Made by a program: the position numbers and the translations under genes. From Streptomyces violaceusniger Tu 4113 (GTDB lineage Bacteria; Actinomycetota; Actinomycetes; Streptomycetales; Streptomycetaceae): a DNA stretch of 64,000 bases. The stretch is taken from positions 6,386,001 through 6,450,000 of the forward strand of contig NC_015957.1 in assembly GCF_000147815.2 (NCBI RefSeq). The letters run 5' to 3'. Under the pieces are notes generated by a model. That model did not search any database. It was not told the DNA's origin and saw only the letters and a program-made list of their open reading frames with translations. Below are positions 59,848-64,000 of this stretch, piece by piece; within the stretch, counting starts at the first letter, position 1, and each line of letters opens with the position of its first letter.

Positions 59848-61071
59848 GTGGAAGACATGGGGTTTCGTCGGCGGCTGACGGATCTGATGAGGCCATGGCA
59901 ATGGGGACACGCCTTGGTGGCGATTCCCGTCGGGCTGATTCTGCTGATCACCTGTGTGGACCTCCTGACCCCGACCCAGGTCCACCTGGGCCCCCTGCTG
60001 GTGGTCGCCCCGGCCCTCACCCCGTCGTTCGCCGGACCCCGGGTCACCGCGCTGATCGGCGCGCTGGCGGTGGCCGCCCAGGTGGTCATCGCGGCGCTGC
60101 GCGGTGGCTTCACCGTCAACCACCAGGTGCAGATCGCGGCCGTCGCGGTGATCTCGCTGCTCATCGTGGCCTACGCCCAGGAGCAGCGGCGGCGCCACCG
60201 TGAGCTGGCCCGGGTGCGGTCGGTGTCCGAGGCCACGCAGCGGGTCGTCCTGCGGCCGTTGCCGCACCGGCTGGGCCCGCTGCGGGTCGCCTCGCTGTAC
60301 ATGGCGGCCGAGGACGAGGCGCAGATCGGCGGGGATCTGTACGCGGCGACCCGGGTCAAGGACTCCACCCGGATGATCATCGGGGATGTCCGGGGCAAGG
60401 GGCTGACCTCCATCAGCGACGCGTCGGTGCTGATGGGCGCCTTCCGGGAGGCCGCCCATTTCAGCCCCGGCCTGCTGGAGCTCGCCGATGTCCTGGAGCG
60501 CAGTGTCTGCCGGCATCTGGCCGAGCACACCACCATCGCGCACGGCGAGCGCGGCGGTGCCGCCGAGCGGGCCGCTGCGGAGGCGGAGCTCAGCGAGCAC
60601 TTCATCACCGCCCTGCTGGTCGACATCCCCGACGACGACACGGTGGCGCACATGACCAACTGCGGGCATCCGCCGCCCCTGCTGCTGCACGAGCGGGGCG
60701 AGGTGACCACCCTGTCCGCGTCCCAGCCCGCCCCGCCGCTGGGCCTGTGCGGACTCCCGAACGGTTCGAGCTCCTCCGGCACGCCCGACACCTTCGCCTT
60801 CGAGGACGGCGACACGCTGCTGCTCTACACGGACGGGGTGATCGAGGCCCGCGCCCCCGACGGATCCTTCTATCCGCTGGCCCAACGGGTCGGGCAGTGG
60901 AGGTGGTCCGGTCCCGAAGGGCTGCTGCACCACCTCCGCCGCGATCTGCTCAACCATGTCGGCGGGCGGCTGGGCGATGACGCCGCCATGGTGGTCATCC
61001 AGCGCTCGCCCGCCCTCCACCCGGTCCAGCAGCTCAAGAAGATCGTGCCGGTCAACGGCGCCCACCGTTGA
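59848..61071 (+). CDS. Membrane-anchored PP2C/SpoIIE-type phosphatase
   Basis: 407 aa from GTG 59848 (ATG 59857 is in frame). Three hydrophobic segments (about 20-105: ALVAIPVGLILLITCVDLLT, LLVVAPALTPSF, IAAVAVISLLIVAYAQ) are followed by a SpoIIE-type PP2C domain (about 135-390) with IGGDLYAATRV, NCGHPPPLLL and LLLYTDGVIEAR. No sensor domain is present. A common Streptomyces type thought to dephosphorylate anti-anti-sigma proteins; no partner is adjacent. Confidence 0.9.
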   Translation: MEDMGFRRRLTDLMRPWQWGHALVAIPVGLILLITCVDLLTPTQVHLGPLLVVAPALTPSFAGPRVTALIGALAVAAQVVIAALRGGFTVNHQVQIAAVAVISLLIVAYAQEQRRRHRELARVRSVSEATQRVVLRPLPHRLGPLRVASLYMAAEDEAQIGGDLYAATRVKDSTRMIIGDVRGKGLTSISDASVLMGAFREAAHFSPGLLELADVLERSVCRHLAEHTTIAHGERGGAAERAAAEAELSEHFITALLVDIPDDDTVAHMTNCGHPPPLLLHERGEVTTLSASQPAPPLGLCGLPNGSSSSGTPDTFAFEDGDTLLLYTDGVIEARAPDGSFYPLAQRVGQWRWSGPEGLLHHLRRDLLNHVGGRLGDDAAMVVIQRSPALHPVQQLKKIVPVNGAHR

Positions 61072-61074
61072 TCC

Positions 61075-61124
61075 GCGGCGTTCCAGGAGATCCGGCAGAT
61101 CCAGCGGACCCGGCGGAACGCCGC
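61075..61124. terminator. Bidirectional hairpin between PP2C and ABC-F genes
   Basis: A perfect 10 bp stem: GCGGCGTTCC (61075-61084) pairs with GGAACGCCGC (61115-61124) across a 30 nt loop. It sits exactly between the convergent stops at 61071 and 61129. Confidence 0.6.
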
Positions 61125-61128
61125 CCCG

Positions 61129-62748
61129 CTAGCGGACCCGGTCGACGCGGCGCTCGTCCCAGACCGGCTCCGCCGTCTCGCGGACGACACCGTCCGAACC
61201 GAAGACCAGGAAGCGGTCGAAGGACCGCGCGAACCAGCGGTCATGGGTGACCGCCAGCACCGTCCCGTCATAGGCCCCGAGCCCGTCCTGCAGCGCTTCG
61301 GCCGACTCCAGGTCCAGGTTGTCCGTGGGCTCGTCCAGCAGCAGCGCGGTCGTCCCGGCCAGTTCGAGCAGCAGGATCTGGAACCGGGCCTGCTGACCGC
61401 CCGAGAGCCGGTCGAAGGTCTGGTCGCCCTGGCGGTCGAGCTCATAGCGCCGTAGGGCGCTCATCGCGCGTCCCCGGTCCCGGGCGTGCTCGGTCCACAG
61501 GATGTCGACCAGCGTGCGCCCGAGGAGCTCGGGATGGGCGTGGGTCTGGGCGAAGTGACCGGGCACGACCCGCGCGCCCAGCTTCCACTCCCCCCGGTGA
61601 TCGACGCTCTGGCCCGCCAGGAGCCGCAGGAAGTGGGACTTGCCCGAGCCGTTGGAGCCCAGCACGGCCACCCGCTCGCCGTAGAAGACCTCCAGGTCGA
61701 AGGGGCGCATCAGCCCCTCCAGCTCCAGCGCCCGGCAGGTCAGCGCCCGCACCCCGGTGCGTCCCCCCGCCAGCCGCATGGTGATGTCCTGTTTGCGCGG
61801 GGGCTCCGGTGGCGGCCCGGCCTCCTCGAACTTCCGCAGCCGGGTCTTGGCGGCCTGGTAGCGGGAGGCCATCTCGTCGCTGCGGGCGGCGTACCGCTGC
61901 ATGTCCAGCACCAGCCGTTTGAGCTGGGCATGTTTCTCGTCCCAGCGCCGCCGGAGCTCCTCGAAGCGCTCGAACCGCTCCTCGCGGGCGTCGTGGTAAG
62001 TGGCGAAACCGCCGCCGTGCACCCACACATCGCTGCCCGCCGGGCTCGGCTCGACGCTGACGATCCGGTCGGCCGCGCGGGCCAGCAGTTCCCGGTCGTG
62101 GCTGATGAACAGCACGGTCTTACGGGTCTCGCGCAGCCGCTCCTCCAGCCACTGCTTGCCCGGCACGTCGAGATAGTTGTCCGGCTCGTCCAGCAGCAGC
62201 ACATCGTCGGGCCCGCGCAGCAGCGCCTCCAGCACCAGCCGCTTCTGCTCGCCCCCGCTGAGGGTGCGCACCTGGCGCCACTGCGCCCGTTCGTACGGCA
62301 CTCCGAGCGCCGCCGTGGTGCACATGTCCCATACCGTCTCGGCCTCGTAGCCACGCGCCTCGGCCCAGTCGCTCAGGCTCTGGGCGTAGGCCATCTGGGC
62401 GGCCTCGTCGTCCCGCTCCATGATCGCCAGCTCGGCCTCGTCGACCGCGCGGGCGGCCTCGCGGACCCGGGGCTGGGCGACCGACACCAGCAGGTCGCGC
62501 ACTGTCCGCTTATCGCGTACGGAGCCGATGAACTGCGGCATCACCCCGAGCGAGCCGCTGACCGTGACCGTGCCGCCGTGCGGCTCCATCTCGCCGGAGA
62601 CCAGCCGCAGCAGCGTGGTCTTGCCCGCCCCGTTGGGCCCGACCAGGGCGGCCACCGTGCCCTCCGCGACGCGGAACGACACATCGCCGAGCAGCAGCCG
62701 TCCGTCGGGCAGGAAATAGGCGAGGTGCGCGGCCTCCAGATGTCCCAT
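61129..62748 (-). CDS. ABC-F family ATP-binding protein
   Basis: 539 aa with two ABC modules and no membrane segments. Walker A motifs: GPNGAGKTTLL (about 38) and GSNGSGKSHFL; signatures LSGGEQKRL and LSGGQQARF; Walker B LLLDEPDNYLD and LLLDEPTDNLD. A charged linker of about 80 residues lies between the modules. ABC-F proteins act on the ribosome as translation factors or in antibiotic resistance. No drug-resistance specificity can be read here. Confidence 0.93.
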   Translation of the reverse strand: MGHLEAAHLAYFLPDGRLLLGDVSFRVAEGTVAALVGPNGAGKTTLLRLVSGEMEPHGGTVTVSGSLGVMPQFIGSVRDKRTVRDLLVSVAQPRVREAARAVDEAELAIMERDDEAAQMAYAQSLSDWAEARGYEAETVWDMCTTAALGVPYERAQWRQVRTLSGGEQKRLVLEALLRGPDDVLLLDEPDNYLDVPGKQWLEERLRETRKTVLFISHDRELLARAADRIVSVEPSPAGSDVWVHGGGFATYHDAREERFERFEELRRRWDEKHAQLKRLVLDMQRYAARSDEMASRYQAAKTRLRKFEEAGPPPEPPRKQDITMRLAGGRTGVRALTCRALELEGLMRPFDLEVFYGERVAVLGSNGSGKSHFLRLLAGQSVDHRGEWKLGARVVPGHFAQTHAHPELLGRTLVDILWTEHARDRGRAMSALRRYELDRQGDQTFDRLSGGQQARFQILLLELAGTTALLLDEPTDNLDLESAEALQDGLGAYDGTVLAVTHDRWFARSFDRFLVFGSDGVVRETAEPVWDERRVDRVR

Positions 62749-62889
62749 GGTCCGGCATTCTCACGGCCCGGCCGCCCTGTCGGCAAAGCGTTTTCCCGGA
62801 CCGGGCCCGAGGATGCCCGCAGGTGGCTGAACGCGGGGACCCCGCCATCCGTATGGCAGAGAAACGTCCCCTGATCAGGAGGCCCCACC

Positions 62890-63420
62890 ATGACGCAGTC
62901 GGCAATCAACGGGCAGGGCACCACCCGCCGCGCCGTCGTCACCGCGGCGGGAGTGGCCGGGCTGGCCGCCACGCTTGCCGCATGCGGCAAGGACGACAGC
63001 GGCGATTCGGACAGCGGCAGCGCGGGCAGCGCCCAGGACGCCGGGGGTTCGCAGCCGTCCGGAGGTTCGCAGCCGTCCGGGGGTTCGCAGCCCTCGCGGA
63101 GCGCGGAGGGCGGCCAGTCGGCCGGCGGGGACGGCATGGAACTGGCCAAGGCCTCCCAGATCCCCGAGGGCGGCGGGATGGTCTTCAAGGACCACAAGGT
63201 CGTGGTGACCCAGCCCAAGGCGGGTGAGTTCAAGGCGTTCTCGTCGATCTGTACGCACCAGGGCTGCTCGGTCGGCGATGTGACCGGCGGCACCATCAAC
63301 TGCCCGTGCCATCAGAGCAAGTTCGACATCACCGACGGCAGTGTGAAGGGCGGACCGGCGCAGAGGCCGCTGCCGGGCGCGCAGATCAAGGTGCAGGGAA
63401 GCTCGATCTGGATGGCGTGA
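62890..63420 (+). CDS. Rieske [2Fe-2S] lipoprotein with Tat-like signal
   Basis: 176 aa. The N-terminus TTRRAVVTAAGVAGLAATLA leads to a lipobox ending in Cys32 (A-A-C), so it is likely a Tat-exported lipoprotein. A Ser/Gly-rich linker includes GGSQPS three times (18 bp repeats at 63043-63096). The Rieske cluster ligands are in CTHQGC and CPCHQSKF. Probably a stand-alone extracytoplasmic electron carrier. Its 3' end overlaps the convergent isochorismatase gene by 35 bp. Confidence 0.92.
   Translation: MTQSAINGQGTTRRAVVTAAGVAGLAATLAACGKDDSGDSDSGSAGSAQDAGGSQPSGGSQPSGGSQPSRSAEGGQSAGGDGMELAKASQIPEGGGMVFKDHKVVVTQPKAGEFKAFSSICTHQGCSVGDVTGGTINCPCHQSKFDITDGSVKGGPAQRPLPGAQIKVQGSSIWMA
63043..63096 (+). 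repeat. Three 18 bp tandem repeats in the Rieske linker
   Basis: Units at 63043-63060, 63061-63078 and 63079-63096 each encode Gly-Gly-Ser-Gln-Pro-Ser, with a few synonymous changes. Whole-unit slippage would change linker length in frame. Confidence 0.9.
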
Positions 63421-64000
63421 GGGCCGTCCTCCGCCAGCAGGCGACCACCTCGTCGGCCGTGGTGACTGCGGCCACCAGGGTGAGGGTGTGGCGGACCATC
63501 GCCGGGGTGTACGAGGCGGGCACCCCGGCGATCGCGTCCTCGGGCACCACGGCCGTATAGCCGAGGTTGACGGCGTCGAAGACGGCGGCCGGGATCGCCA
63601 CATTGGCCGACACGCCGGTGATGACCAGCGTGCGGCAGCCCAGATTGCGCAGCAGCGCGTCCACCTCGGTCCCGGCGATCGGCGAGAGGCCGTGCAGCCG
63701 CCGTACGACCAGGTCCTCGGCGGCCACCGGAACCGGTGCGGCGATCTCCACCGCCGCGCTTCCGGTGAGCTGCCGGACCGGCAGCCGCTCGACGGCCCGG
63801 AACAGCGGGGCGTTGCGGTTCGCGCCGCGTCCGTCGGCGCGCCGCTCGGCCACCGCGTGCAGCACCTGGACGCCCGTGTCGTGGGCGGCGGCCACCAACT
63901 GGGCGACACGCCCGAGCGCACCGGACTCCTGGGCGACGGCGGCCAGTTCGGGCAGCGCGCTGTCCGGTCCCACCACGCCGCGCTGACATTCGACGGTCAG
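63386..64000 (-). CDS. Isochorismatase family hydrolase (5' end beyond window)
   Basis: 205 codons are visible and the frame continues off the right edge; the first residues seen are LTVECQRGVVGPDSALPELA, the usual N-terminal region a few residues after the start. The central RNLGCRTLVITGVSANVAIP holds the position of the nucleophile; Ser/Ala-Asn occurs where isochorismatase-like cysteine hydrolases usually have Cys, so catalysis may differ. C-terminal tail Arg/Ser-rich. It overlaps the Rieske gene by 35 bp at the 3' end. Confidence 0.85.
   Translation of the reverse strand: MTVECQRGVVGPDSALPELAAVAQESGALGRVAQLVAAAHDTGVQVLHAVAERRADGRGANRNAPLFRAVERLPVRQLTGSAAVEIAAPVPVAAEDLVVRRLHGLSPIAGTEVDALLRNLGCRTLVITGVSANVAIPAAVFDAVNLGYTAVVPEDAIAGVPASYTPAMVRHTLTLVAAVTTADEVVACWRRTALTPSRSSFPAP

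Noticed and set aside
1..64000. tRNA, rRNA, CRISPR arrays, attachment sites, PKS/NRPS core genes
   Set aside because: I looked for conserved RNA boxes, regularly spaced repeats, integrases and megasynthase motifs and saw none.

Overview
This is chromosomal DNA from a high-GC actinomycete, almost certainly a Streptomyces. The evidence is the extreme third-position GC, many GTG and TTG starts, translationally coupled ATGA junctions, rare TTA (bldA-type) codons, a 2-methylisoborneol locus with its encapsulin shell, an ECF42-type sigma factor with YCII partners, SpoIIE-type phosphatases and a DUF6355 remnant. No rRNA, tRNA, CRISPR array, intact insertion sequence or PKS/NRPS gene was seen.

1-20,745 (+): one tightly packed operon of 16 complete genes plus a 3' gene fragment, for a surface or extracellular polysaccharide. 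It encodes an asparagine-synthase-type amidotransferase, a bi-domain dehydrogenase, a heparinase-family protein, a beta-helix lipoprotein, a Wzy-like polymerase, GT4 and GT2 glycosyltransferases, a Wzx-like flippase and a pyruvyl transferase. It also holds a modified-sugar module: sugar-1-phosphate nucleotidyltransferase, zinc-ribbon C-methyltransferase, PIG-L deacetylase, SDR epimerase/dehydratase, DUF4910 protein, RmlC-like epimerase and a HemL-like aminotransferase. Two genes carry in-frame copies of the same ~46 bp dispersed repeat, and two genes carry TTA codons.

20,746-27,200: a decayed accessory zone. After a convergent PAP2 phosphatase come a LuxR/MalT-type pseudogene, an IS630-type transposase scrap, a GNAT gene, a MarR gene, a broken FAD oxidoreductase, a HutD gene, an NTPase scrap, a small P-loop kinase-like gene and an alpha/beta-hydrolase scrap.

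27,198-34,812: a DUF2089/membrane/SHOCT-like operon with a very clear promoter and candidate operator, an AraC regulator, a small secreted protein, a TetR/hydrolase divergent pair, VOC and RibD-type proteins, gene debris (DUF6355, ACT) and a tandem universal stress protein.

34,855-40,953 (-): a six-gene catabolic unit: flavin monooxygenase, RidA, DUF1028, M20 amidohydrolase, MHS-type MFS transporter, LysR. Its substrate is unknown.

40,954-49,000: regulator debris (ArsR, a 5'-damaged AsnC joined to an aminotransferase tail), a membrane protein behind a TCCTG repeat, then the 2-methylisoborneol operon (Family 2B encapsulin with cNMP-binding domain, 2-MIB synthase, GPP 2-methyltransferase), a VOC protein and a TetX-like monooxygenase.

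49,044-64,000: an unusual zinc-finger/HTH-GAF-PAS-GAF-PP2C phosphatase, a YCII-ECF42-YCII-DUF899 block, a LysR/SDR divergent pair, an NTF2-like protein, an MFS exporter, a frameshifted hypothetical gene, a membrane PP2C phosphatase, an ABC-F protein, a Rieske lipoprotein and the start-less 3' part of an isochorismatase-family gene running off the right edge.
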